Part shown: positions 47,183-58,470 of the stretch, piece by piece
How positions within the stretch are numbered: position 1 is the first letter of the stretch
Layout of the letters: every line of letters begins with the position of its first letter
Assembly (NCBI GenBank): GCA_949775045.1
Contig: OX459101.1
Location: 9,389,101-9,453,100, forward strand
DNA: 64,000 nucleotides
Source of the DNA: Metridium senile
Taxonomy: Eukaryota > Cnidaria > Anthozoa > Actiniaria > Metridiidae
Direction of reading: 5' to 3'
Position numbers and translations under genes: made by a program
The notes under the pieces: model-generated
Seen by the model: the letters and a program-made list of their open reading frames with translations, nothing else
Told to the model about the DNA's origin: nothing
Databases searched by the model: none

Positions 47183-47352
47183 TCAGACTCGTACCCAATC
47201 GCTTCTCTGTCTCTTTTTTACGGTTCGCGGTGCATCAAGGGAAGACGGAATCCGGAAAGCGAAGCGAGTTACTTTTTCTTTCTCCTTCCCTTGACCCTTT
47301 GCGCGCGCTCGGGAAAGAAGAAGAGTAACGACTGGGTACGAGTTTGCAGTCT
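47183..47352. repeat. Hairpin element at the 5' end of gene C
   Basis: CAGACTCGTACCCAATCG on the left is mirrored by CGACTGGGTACGAGTTTG...CAGTCTG on the right. A related GGGTACGAGTTTG block lies at about 22384. It sits between the gene C lectin exon and the start of the B duplication. Confidence 0.5.
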
Positions 47353-48670
47353 GATATTTTAATATATTTTAGGATGTGAGTGGGACGGTATTTGTAGCTC
47401 TTACTTAATCGTTTAGCGTTTTCAATTGTTGAACGTGTTTTTTCGTTATACGACTGACTACGAATTAATGTCTAACACTCAAGTCAAAATTAACAAAGCA
47501 AAGTACATACATTAATTTTCATATAATTTTATCTCACATTGTTACATATATGTAAAAAAATGAGAAATGAAATGCATCAATATTCTAACAAGGCAGGATG
47601 ATTTAATCTTTAGTTTTATAATTTAACGAATTTTTAGCAGCAACAATTTTTTGCTTTGGAATAAATTAAATAGAGCAATGCATGACAAGAGTACAGATAC
47701 TCAATCAATATATAGGGCATTCTACATGCGAAGATATTGAAATGCCACCTAATTTATCTCAACAAAATAGTCCTGCTCACGATCACCACCCATCGTGCCC
47801 TAGTAGAGTGGGCAGTTTTTGTTATTGTGAGGAAAGACAATCGTGTGAAGACTATTAGTCTGCTTGCCAACATGTGAAATCAACGTACTTATAGAAGTAT
47901 AAGTCAATTATTCTCATAGCCCCGACATGATTGGTACAAGTTGATCTATAATTATGATTTGTAGTCTGTTCGTACCCTTCTCTGCTTTATAAGAAATTAT
48001 TAGTAAGATATCCGAATTGATTAATAATGATATGACGATGTGGCTTGCAAAACTATTCACGTTGCTTTTACATCTTGGTAATTAGCAAGCTACAAACAAA
48101 TAATATCTTTGGTATTAAATACGTTTGTCATCCACCGATAATTGATGTTCTAGCATATCATATCCGTCTGTTTTCAGAACTGATATTCATCCAATTCCTC
48201 TTATCTCTTTCTAATAAGCAATCCGAGTACCCATTTATCCTCAAATAACTATTTATCCTAATATAAAAAGTCGTTCTCTTGTAAAGATGAATAAATAAGC
48301 ATACCATTAACGTATATGAAGACAGATCTTCCATAATATAGCCACAGCAGTATATGCACTCTAGTCAAAACCATATCTTCATATTTTCCAAGGCCACATA
48401 TAGAACTACATTTAGATACCTAGTAACATCAGCAAAAGTCTCATGGACGCATTAATTACGTTTTTCTTAGGGTTTCGCACTAAAACAAGGGTATTTAGAA
48501 ACTACATTATTCTGAGTTGTTGTTTATTGCTGAAATGTCAGTTCTGTCTATACTAGACAAAACCACATTTCAGTTTCGTACTAGACTACCTTTCACTATT
48601 TCACCACACACCATATTTGGTGAAGGCTATTTGGTGAATGCTGAAAAGCAACACTATGGGCTATTTAATA

Positions 48671-48753
48671 GATAATCACTGAGGCACGCAGCATTCGTGG
48701 GTATATTGCAGGCAGTAATATACCCACGAATGCTGCGTGCCGAAGTGATTATC
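48671..48753. repeat. Near-perfect hairpin, B copy only
   Basis: GATAATCACTGAGGCACGCA... pairs over 37 nt with its complement ending at 48753, leaving an 8-nt loop. The A copy goes directly from GGGCTATTT to the downstream sequence without it. Confidence 0.6.
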
Positions 48754-48808
48754 TGGTATAATTACTATTCACTACCCTGCCCGATTATTCTCTCTCGTGC
48801 ACAGTTAA

Positions 48809-49121
48809 GCCTGGTTTTCACTAGCGACGCAACGCAAGCGCAAACGCAAGCGCAAACACAAGGGTTAATTTTTCAGTGAAAACGAGACGTGAATAAGCGC
48901 AAGCACAAACAAACTATTCACTAGTGCCACGCGCAAGCACAAGCGCAAACGCAAGAAAAATAGAAAATTTTTGATATCTTGCGCTTGCGCTTGCGTTATC
49001 ACTGCGTCAAACGGTTTTCACGACGAAATAAGGTATCTTGCGCTTGCGCTTGCGCTTGCGCTTGTGCTTGCACTTGTGCTTGTGCTTGCGCTTGTGCTTG
49101 CGTCGCTAGTAAAAACTAGGC
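48809..49121. mobile_element. TTAA-flanked MITE with GCGCAAGC repeats
   Basis: TTAA at 48805-48808 and 49122-49125 flanks inverted ends GCCTGGTTTTCACTAGCGAC and GTCGCTAGTAAAAACTAGGC. The interior is filled with GCGCAAGC/GCTTGCGC hexamer-like repeats in both orientations, so the whole unit is palindromic. The TTAA flanks suggest piggyBac-type mobilisation. Confidence 0.65.
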
Positions 49122-49380
49122 TTAATCGGCGGTTTCTTGTGTTTTTGAATATAATAACAATAGGCTTACCAAACTTTAATCAGTTATCAGCCAATGAAAA
49201 TGTATTTACCATTCAGTAGCCTGCCCCATTATTGTTCTCTTTGTTGCATAATAATCGGCGGTTTCTTGTAGCTCTTTGAATATAATAACAATAGGCTTAC
49301 AAAACTCTAATTAGTAATAATTTCATTCAATTGATGACATTAAGACTTGTTTTTGTTGCAAATTTTCCAACGGTTGCCTA

Positions 49381-49469
49381 GCCTCGGTAGTATAATGGAT
49401 TAAGGTGCGGATACAGCAAAGCAGAAGATCTCGGTTCGAATCCTGGCATTAGTACTCAAAGACTTTTTT
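49381..49469 (+). other. tRNA-like sequence with Pol III B box and T-run
   Basis: GGTTCGAATCC at 49433-49443 is an exact B-box consensus. GGTAGTATAATGGATTAAGG before it resembles an A box, and TTTTTT at 49464-49469 could terminate Pol III. The acceptor and anticodon stems do not pair well, so it is a tRNA relic or SINE head rather than a working tRNA. Confidence 0.4.
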
Positions 49470-50253
49470 CGCCAAAAATTCGCCAAAAGTCTGATCTTTA
49501 CTAGAATAAATAATATTTGTTATACACACTAAATAGAACATACTGCAATATTTCTAATAATGCAGAGTTAATGCAGAGTGCGCACTGCAATATTTCTAAT
49601 ACTTGATGCTGAGTGGGAACTGCAACATAACTAGATATCTTTGCTTTCAGATGCGGGTACCCTGCAATCAGTGATTTAGTGCAGAGAGAGAACAATGGGG
49701 TAGGGTGGTGAATAGTAATTATTTTGAGTTAAAGGATAGTCATGGCAACCCCGGCGGGGGAACTCCCTTGCCAAAGTGGTATGGGTGATGACGGCATTTC
49801 TTTTAGGGGCGAAAATCCTGTGTGTACATTAGGATTCTCGCTTAAAAGTCAATTATACATGTCACTTCGTACCATTTTAGGGACGTTTATACTTGACTTT
49901 GTCGATGATTTAAGCTTGGCTGCCGAGGCCATCGCACAGTCGTAGACTATCTAGTTTGTCGAATCTACTGCCGGAATGTACACTTTGTAAAAACTTAGCT
50001 TATACATGTATTAAATTGTATGTATTAATGGACAGGTACTCATTAGGAAAGGCCAAGGATGCAATAAAATGTTGTAATGAAATAGTTAAAATTACATACT
50101 TTAATTTCATTTTTCATTATTTCAGCTTGCCTTATGTACGTTTGAAATTATAAGGATATTGTTTATTGGAACTACTGCCTAGCCTACTTGCAAGTAAACA
50201 TTTTGGGGATGCTGATATATGCATAAAAGAGGCCTACTCCGGGTCCTAAAATT

Positions 50254-50460
50254 GCCGTAAGTATATAGGCGATTTTAGGCGATTTTAGCAAAAGGCTCCT
50301 AAAATCTAAGGCGATCTTAGGCGATTGAAGCAAAAAGCTCCTAAAATCTAAGGCGATCTTAGGCGATTGAAGCAAAAAGCTCCTAAAATCTAAGGCGATC
50401 TCAGGCGGTCTTAGGCGATCTTAGACAATTTTAGGTGATTTTGAGCGATCTTGGGCTATC
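50254..50460. repeat. Tandem 42-bp repeats, expanded in the B duplicate
   Basis: Units starting CTCCTAAAATCTAAGGCGAT recur at 50296, 50338 and 50380, a 42-bp period. The A arm (about 2385-2510) has only one or two such units, so the array changed length after duplication. Confidence 0.6.
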
Positions 50461-50485
50461 TTATGACCTGCAGTACAGGCCTTAA

Positions 50486-52506
50486 GGTGGATCACTATAG
50501 TTTTCGGAAAGCCACACCAGGCCGTTTTAAACGTCGTTTTGACAAACTTCCCAATTTTCGATTGACCTGAAACTTTTACAGATTATCAGTCTTAGACTGA
50601 AATTTAAAACAATATACTTTGTTTTTAGATTTGTATTTTAATAGCAGCAATATACAGGAAAAACGGAAATCAGTTGCGCTTAAATTGTAGACGAACGCGA
50701 TGAGATCTCGAAAAGCAGCTACCACCACAGTAAACTACAACACTAGGCACCCAAAATATCAAAGAATTAGAGAAATCTGTATGTTTGATTTTGAGAAAAT
50801 TACAGATATATTTTGTACTTTGTAGTTTTGAGTGTTAGAAGGAATCACTCAATGTGTGGCAATGTGACTTACAATAACTGAACAAATAGCGCTCAAAAAC
50901 CGTCAAAACCTTCCCTGTACATATATGTCTTTAGTTACTAAGTTTGAGACAATAAATCGTTCACAGTATTGAGAAATTATTTTTTTCCTTAGAGATGTTA
51001 GAGCTTGACTTCAAGCGAAAACACATCACTGTTGCGCTTTTCTAGAAATATTCAAAACTGCCGTTTACATTTTTCTGTAAAATTCACAAACTCTTCTCCA
51101 AAGTACTAGAAATGCTATACTGAAGTTTCATAATAATTGAGGCATTTAAACGTCGTAAAAAAATTAAACTTGGATATCTTAACGAAGTCGACCCGTTCGG
51201 ATGTTCACGGCCGCTAATGATGCAAATCTGCGCTACATTCTGGAGTCACGACGCAATACACCGTGACGGTTTTGGTTGAGTTATTACTTCCGGCGATAAA
51301 AGAAAGAGCCAGGGAAGGGAGGGGAGGGCTGAAGCTGAGTTGGTTTACCCTCATAGAAATAAATGGAAAAAAAAGCAACGACTTAAGATGATTAATTTTG
51401 TTTTTAATGCTTCTTTCTTCTTAAGATATTTGAATTACGTGGCAATCACAAAAACTAATCTTCAGTTAATTTGTACAATGCTTGTACTAAATCCACAAAA
51501 CATATAGCACTTTATGATAATAAATTTCGCTAATTTCTTCATTCCATTGTTCTTTTGTTAGTTGTGACTTTTTATTCGCAGGTATTTTGAGAGAAAAGGT
51601 AACTAATTTGCAATTCATTTCACAAATTCAACTGGCACAAAGGAATGTATCACTACATGCAGTCAGAAGTAATCAAAAGAACAATGGAATGAAGCAATTA
51701 GCGAAATTTATTTTTATCGCCGGAAGTAATAACTCAACCAAAACCGTCACGGTGTATTGCGTCGTGACTCCAGAATGTAACGCAGATTTGCATCATTAGC
51801 GGCCGTGAACATCCGAACGAGTTTAATTTTTTTTTACCACGTTTAAATGCCTCAATTGAAATGAAGCTTCAGGATAACATTTCTAGTACTTGGGAGAAGA
51901 GTTTGTGAATTTTACAGAAAAATATAAACGGCAGTTTTGAATATTTCTAGAAAAGCGCAACAGTGATGTGTTTTCGCTTGAAGTCAAGCTCTAACATCTC
52001 TAAGGAAAAAAATAATTTCTCAATACTGTGAACGATTTATTGTCTCAAACTTAGTAACTAAAGACATATATGTACAGGGAAGGTTTTGACGGTTTTTGAG
52101 CGCTATTTGTTCAGTTATTGTAAGTCACATTGCCACACATTGAGTGATTCCTTCTAACACTCAAAACTACAAAGTACAAAATATATCTGTAATTTTCTCG
52201 AAATCAAACATACAGATTTCTCTAATTCTTTGATATTTTGGGTGCCTAGTGTTGTAGTTTACTGTGGTGGTAGCCGCTTTTCGAGATCTCATCGCGTTCG
52301 TCTACAATTTAAGCGCAACTGATTTCCATTTTTCCTGTATATCGCTGCTATTGAAATACAAATCAAAAAACAAAGTATATTATTTTAAATTTCAGTCTAA
52401 GACTGATAATCTGTAAAAGTTTCAGGTCAATCGAAAATTGGGAAGTTTGTCAAAACGACGTTTAAAACGGCCTGGTGTGGCTTTTCAAAAACTATAGCGA
52501 TCCACC
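50486..52506. mobile_element. 2021-bp TTAA-flanked foldback element
   Basis: TTAA at 50482-50485 and 52507-52510 bounds ends GGTGGATCACTATAGTTTTC and its near-complement. Arms of about 800 nt are inverted copies of each other with a few differences, and an inner inverted segment surrounds the centre at about 51526-51710. There is no coding frame of note. The A duplicate has a single TTAA at 2512-2515 at the same place, proving insertion with TTAA duplication. This is a piggyBac-like target signature, but the terminal bases do not obviously match known piggyBac ends. Confidence 0.8.
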
Positions 52507-52954
52507 TTAAAAGACACTAATCAAATAGAAACATCAAACACAAAGGAAACAATAATTGATTACAACTTTAATTGTCACTAAATAAAAACTATTACATAGT
52601 ACTATCAATTTCATTATATTTTATGCATATACTTTTTTTCGCTCTAAATATATTTCTAGTCTGTTTTTTTTTCAGTCATTAATGCAGCTGGCTACTCAAT
52701 TTACGTTCAGAAAGGTTTATGCTTATCCGAATTATATATAGACATAATTACTAGTATTTGGCTTCTGAAGGTAAAACCCGAATTTCTAAGTCCTCATATT
52801 ATTTTCTTGACTTATGTTCTTTATCATATAATGACGATATTTAAAAACCTGCCCTTTAATAGAAGCGTCATAAATTCCTACTCAGCTTTATCTTAATGAA
52901 GCTTACTATTCTTATAACGTTCGGAAACTTTCATGTTTATCCAAACTCCTTTTA

Positions 52955-53146
52955 CAGGGTTGTGACGAGGGATGTTGGATCAAGGATCACATGCCTTGGA
53001 TCGGGGATCACATCAGGGATCACAGAAGAGAGATCAGGACCGTATGAATAAGTTCAGGGATCAGAGATCAAACAAGGATCAGTGATCAAACTTTTGTGTA
53101 AAAAATCGGGATCAATCACGAGAAAGCATCCCTCGTCGCGACCCTG
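52955..53146. repeat. MITE-like element with GGGATCA repeats (B copy)
   Basis: Counterpart of 2951-3150, with ends CAGGGTTGTGACGAG and CTCGTCGCGACCCTG. Shared by both duplicates, so older than them. Confidence 0.55.
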
Positions 53147-53490
53147 CCTAGAACTAAGCTGTTTAGAGTAAATCTTAATTTGTGATTCCTTATCTTGCTA
53201 GGAACTTTAATTCTAGTTGATATTGAACTGCTCTGTTACATGGGAGAATCCAAGATTGTCTTCAGAGGTACACCACGATCAAAAGGGGGTGCACTATCAT
53301 ATATTTCGGACAGTGTGCAGGTTTATATTATAGCTTTTTCGATTCATATGGAAAGAGGCCAAAGTCCTCATGATCAGGATAGGATGCACAATACCTTTGA
53401 ATACCCCTCCCCTAGTTAGCCTTGATACACATTCTGAATCAGGATAAAATACGTCTTAATGGTCATTGATGATAGAGTTATAATGTCGAT

Positions 53491-56400
53491 CTATTTCGAG
53501 GATTTCGAAGCTTTCTTGCCAATGATCACAGCGTATTCAACGGGCTGGTACGGTTCTGGTTTGTGCACATTGACCTCAGCATTGTTGTTGAATGGTGCCA
53601 AATCTGCATATGTGACTTCTTGGATTACCTGTGGAAAGAATTTGTCATTTCAATTTTTTTAAATTTCTATTTCTTTTATCCTCGTTCCCAGGACTTTCTC
53701 CCTTTGCCCCAGCCAAAAGCAAATGAAAAAAAAAAGACATTGTCATATATATGATGTAATATGATCGGACAGTGCGTGTTTTGATTGGTGATCGAATATT
53801 TTGTAAGCTGAAACATGTGCAAACTGAGCAAAATAAAAAAATGTAAAATACCAAAGACAATACCAATTTCAGAAGTAAATAAAGACTCATTTTAGCTAAA
53901 TTATCTATATTTTTATGACAATTCAAACTTACCATTTTCTTTTTTGTTTTGTCAACTGCCGCATAAACAACTTCATCTGAGCTCTTGTTTTCATCCGTCG
54001 AAGTACTTGCGGAAACATCGTTCATCTTTACTTCATCTGCTTTAGAAATCCTGTTTGATTCGGACACACTTCCTTTATTCCTCTTCAAACTGAACTTCTT
54101 CTTCTTCACTGAGACATTCTGATTGCCTTGTGAGCCTTCATTGGTATCGGTCAGCTGTGTTCCCCTATCGACACCTTGGTTGTTGTCGGTACACACAGTG
54201 TCGTACACAGGCCCCCCGCATGGTGCTGTTGAATCGGAGAGGTTATTGTGTACCATTTTGAACGCAACGAAGGAACTGCTTTTCATTATTTCATTGACGT
54301 TAGCTGTAGTTGTTGGCTGTGGAGACGTTGGCATTGAAGAGTCTATTCTGTAGAAAAAAAGTGATTTTAGCATATAGTTTCCCTTTTTACAAAATATGAA
54401 ATCAATTATTAATAATTAAATGTAGTACTTACAACTTATCTTCAGAAATTTTGCGTTTTTCTAGAAAATGATGAGATGAATGAGAAATTAAAGACCTTTA
54501 TTTAATGAAGTGGAAAACAAGCTAACTGTGTCAAATCTACCAACCAACAATCTAGGAAACTGCCATCCCTAGTAACCATACTTACAAACCAATCAATAAA
54601 CTGAATAGCCTAATAACAACTCCAAACATAACAATATATTGCAGCTAACACAGTGAAAGAAACAACTTACCAGCCAGCTTATACATATGAATCAACAAAA
54701 TATAAACCAATTCAATTCAATTCAAGCAACCAAAGAAACCAAATATTATTCTTAGTTAAAACTTGTCTACCAACTAACTATCCCACCAACCACTAGTACT
54801 TAAATAATCAGCACATCGGTTACTTTACTGCTCAACCAAACTAATACACCATGCACTCCGATAAACTAATCCGCCATCCAACGTTCCGATAAACTGCTTT
54901 TCAATATCGATTCTCAGTATTTCTAAAATTTGCTTTAAGTACGTAGTTTTGGTTTTCAGTTACCTTTTTTCAATCTTTTCCAGTACCATACACCCAACAC
55001 ACAGATCAAGATAACAAGTACGACAGCAAGTGAAACAGCAATGTATATGATCATCATTCCGTCGTCTTGTTTATTATCTATAGAGAAAGAAGGGACAGGT
55101 TATTCTGAGTGTTATCTGACTATGAGAGAGCTCTCGATGGAACTTTTTTCAAATGATAGAAGATCATGTTTTGAGTGCATCTTTGCAAATCCAAGGTTTT
55201 AAATGGAGCCTTTTAAAATTTAGTGGTAGGTATCCCCTGGATTTTCAAAGATGCTCCAAATTCACTGAGAAACTTGTAGATATATATGTTGGTCTGATCC
55301 GCAGCTATTAAATTTTTATGAGTATGATCGTCGCAGAATATAAAGCAATTAATGTAATTGCAATTATAGAAGCCCGAAAAAGATTTCGGGACTTCAAAGG
55401 GATTTGAACCCATGACCTTTGCAGAACCGGTGCAATAATGCTCTACCAACTGAGCGATGAAGCCACATATGTTGGTAGGAGGTCATTTTGTTGAGAAAAT
55501 CTGGTTGATAAATATATTTTAACAAAGTATTGCATACATCTTCTCAAAGTTTTCGAACCTGATTTCTGATGTTTTTTTGGTTTCCCAACAGTGGTAGATA
55601 CTGCAGTCTTAGGAGTTTCTTTAACTTCTGTTTTCGTGTTAAGAAAAGCTGTATGAGATATAGGAATACTTGTAATAATGCGGTTTTCAGAAGTTTGTTT
55701 TTTCGCTGTACTCTCGGCTGGATCAGAACTTTTAGATGTTGTAGTCGGTGGTTTGTTGGTGGTAGTTGTTGCTGTTGTTGTTGTTTTAACGACATTGGTT
55801 GCTGTGCTTAGCGTCACTAAGAAAATAAATCAAACCAAGAAAATTATTAAATAGGCTAAGATCCATTAGGGGCTCGGATCCGAAAAGGAAAGTCGCTAGG
55901 GGTTACAATTGGCAATTTGGTGCCACTTACGGTATCAAAAGTCTTAAATTTTTAACAAGAATTAAAGCTGATGATGGCAAATAATTTCTGTAATTTCAAA
56001 TGGCAAATAAACGGGTATCTTTCAGGGATCATTTTTGACGCATCCACATGGACAAGACTCGGGCACATATTATGGGGACAATTTAGTACTTTCCGACGAG
56101 CATATTCTTTCTTTTCTTTGTGGTATTAAACTCCCCCCTTTCACAATGGAGTTTTCACATATATGCGAGGCTAGAACAATAGTTATTAAAATTGGACGTC
56201 ATATTTCGATTCGGTGTATGAATAATATGGTTTAATTTCGTATCAGAAATGTAAGTCACACTAAAGTAAATACATTCTGTTTCATAGTACGTACACCCCT
56301 TAAGTAACCCTAGATCTCGAAGCTTCACCCTTTTGTTGTATAAACTTAACATATGACATGTACATTGTGCTTCCTTCTGTTATCTATTACAATTTTTCGA

Positions 56401-58267
56401 TATTAAAAACGGGGAAAATAGACAAAAATATTACCTGTACTTGAACTGAGAGAAGACACTGTTGTTGTTCTTAATGTAGAAGAAGTTGTTTGTGCATGTT
56501 TTGTACATTCATTGGATACTATGATAGAAAATATATTCAAGTTTAGGGCTTGTGTTATTGTTAAAAATAATATGAATGGATTGATTCCAGGTAAATTGTA
56601 ATTGTGATAACTGATCTGGGTGTATAGCATAGTAGTCATAGTCCGGCTGAAGACCATTGATATTGGTAGTTTGATAATGATAATTATCTAATATTTATAG
56701 AGCCATTTTCTATACATGCGTGCATTATCACACTATGGCTATTTCTTTTTATAAAATAATTTAGATAGTACGCGCGCTCTGATTGGTCAAAAACCGTGTT
56801 GGATGAGGCTATCTAAACATGCGCCTGCGTATTGAGAATTGCTATTCTTATCAGCAATTAAAATGCCGATTTAGCCTCAACAAATATTTTATAAAAGCAA
56901 TAGAAGACGATATTCCGTGTTATATAGCCTGATCTAAACACTTGTGATGTTGGGAGAACGGCTCGTGCTTTTCCTACGATCTTTCGTGTTCTCCCAACAT
57001 CACGCGTGTTTAGATCAGGCTATATAACACGAAAAATTGTCTTCTATTTCTTAACTATAACTGTTTGAATCGCGGGGTACATGTATCTTTTTATATACAC
57101 CTAATCCAAAAAACGTTGTCGGGTCCGCCGCACAGTCCTCGCGCCAAGACCGTGAAGGAAAATACAGTGAATATTTTGATGAGAGTGATAAAACAAGAAA
57201 ATAAAAGTAGGCACAACACTATTTCGTTGAAAAAAGTGTGAACATGCAAATAAATTAATTACTGATTAGATATAACCAATATCTTTCACAGTCTTGGCGC
57301 GAGGACTGTGCGGCGGACCAGACAACGTTTTTTGGATTAGGTGTATTTCATTGTTTGAATCGCGATGGATCCTTTTTCATTATCAGTATCATCGTATAGC
57401 TCAGTGGTATATACGTTTAATACAAAAGATGAAAGTTCTATATTTTCTTACCTATGGGGTATTCGCAAATGTAAGGCATTTTTTTTTTACCGGATACATC
57501 ATCAAACGTGCCTTCTTTTTTTCGGTAATACTTTATCATTTTTGCTACATTGTTTGCAGAATGTTTAGTACTATACCATTTATCTTTGTAAATTAGTTTT
57601 TGCTTGTTAATCCATTCCCAGTCGGTTTGCTTTCTCAGACCAATGTACCATTCATTATCAGTACCATACCTATTAGTAACATTTATATTCTGTATCTGGT
57701 CGTTAACGAATACCCATTCCGCCTTCGTTTCCATGGCTACTAACGTGCCATTCTTACTTTCACACGCTTTTTCACTTGCAGTCCAGGATTTTTCATTTTT
57801 GTTAAACTCATAACGTGAACAGTTGAAAACTGCTACATCACCTGCAAATAAATAAAATGACTGTGAGGTCATTTACTACTTTAACCTTTGTCAAAAGTTC
57901 CAATACTTATTGATAAGAAATTGTTACGATGAGCACCTAGTTGTAAGAACATTGTCATGACAAAATAATATACTGATTCGGTTTTGTTAGTGTAACTATT
58001 CCACTGTACTTATTTGTATTTATTATTAAAGTAAAGACTGACATTTTAATATTATCTTGTTAGTATGCAACAGTCAATCTCATCGAACTATGCAACTTAA
58101 AAACGATTTCTAAATGAAGAGTGAGAGTCATTATTCCGTCCATGCTGGTAAGTGTATACTATATTGAACCTTCTACAGATTTCGAACCTACCTTCAGAAC
58201 CTGTAGGTGCCAAGCACAACACAAGGGCTAAACCTAGTATCCAGTGTTGTTTTCCTGAATATTCCAT
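53491..58267 (-). CDS. Gene B: type I C-type lectin receptor with three ITIMs
   Basis: Eight exons with canonical borders sum to 1503 nt (500 residues): 58267-58192 signal peptide (MEYSGKQHWILGLALVLCLA); 57841-57452 CTLD; 56518-56435 and 55816-55559 Ser/Thr-rich stalk; 55077-54964 transmembrane helix (IIYIAVSLAVVLVILICVLG) with basic stop-transfer WKRLKK; 54460-54433, 54347-53933 and 53628-53491 cytoplasmic tail. The CTLD has an extra N-terminal cysteine, the C1-C4 pair, WYIGL and YICEY, but lacks the C2-C3 disulfide and any EPN/QPD sugar motif, so calcium-dependent sugar binding is doubtful. The tail carries ITIM-like VVYAAV, VTYADL and VEYAVI. In known receptors such motifs recruit SH2 phosphatases; here that is inference. 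It is the intact paralogue of gene A; intron 4 carries the shared SINE and intron 2 carries two B-specific hairpins. Confidence 0.85.
55300..55464 (-). repeat. tRNA-derived SINE in intron 4 of gene B
   Basis: Orthologous to 5430-5591. The tRNA-like head at 55464-55391 keeps a good B box (GGGTTCAAATCCC) but has three extra bases before the anticodon stem. Body and tail match the A copy. Confidence 0.7.
56900..57047. repeat. Near-perfect hairpin in gene B intron 2
   Basis: ATAGAAGACGATATTCCGTG... over about 60 nt faces its complement ending at 57047. Missing from gene A, hence inserted after duplication or lost there. Confidence 0.6.
57096..57345. repeat. Inverted-repeat element in gene B intron 2
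   Basis: TACACCTAATCCAAAAAACG and its complement end a 250-bp unit with about 55-nt arms. Copies of TGTTTGAATCGCG lie on both outer sides, so the insertion came with or into a duplicated flank. Absent from gene A. Confidence 0.6.
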
Positions 58268-58470
58268 GACAAATGATTAAGGTGATGGTTTTCACCTAAA
58301 ACGGAAATGAAGACATAATTTTGTTACTTATCGTATAAATTTACTCTTTTAAGTTAACAGTCATGTTAAAACCTAGTTAAAATGAATTGAAACTGCGGCA
58401 AAGAAAATAGAAAGTTTAGTTTTTGAAACAGTGATTTTTCTGGGGAATTGGTTTCTTTTGTAATTTTGAA

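Larger units (their letters stand above)
48759..49721. mobile_element. Foldback element hosting a nested MITE
   Basis: TAATTACTATTCACTACCCT at the left and AGGGTGGTGAATAGTAATTA at the right are inverted copies that continue for about 45 nt. The interval is absent from the A duplicate. It contains the TTAA MITE (48809-49121), two direct copies of TCGGCGGTTTCTTGT and a tRNA-like sequence. Confidence 0.55.
47360..53490. other. Duplicated 3' flank of gene B, no host gene seen
   Basis: From about 47480 this is collinear with 1-3495. Everything extra relative to that arm is repeat: a hairpin, a nested foldback pair and tRNA-like sequence at 48671-49721, expanded 42-bp repeats, and the 2021-bp TTAA element. 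A 67-codon frame at 49742-49945 looks protein-like but its counterpart at 1542 is shifted by two bases, so I do not call it a gene. Confidence 0.6.

Noticed and set aside
48671..48753. MicroRNA precursor
   Set aside because: The pairing is too perfect and long, the same style recurs in many foldback elements, and the hairpin is absent from the paralogous arm.
49742..49945. 67-codon protein-like frame near the B arm
   Set aside because: The A counterpart at 1542 has a two-base difference that breaks the frame, and there is no recognisable domain.
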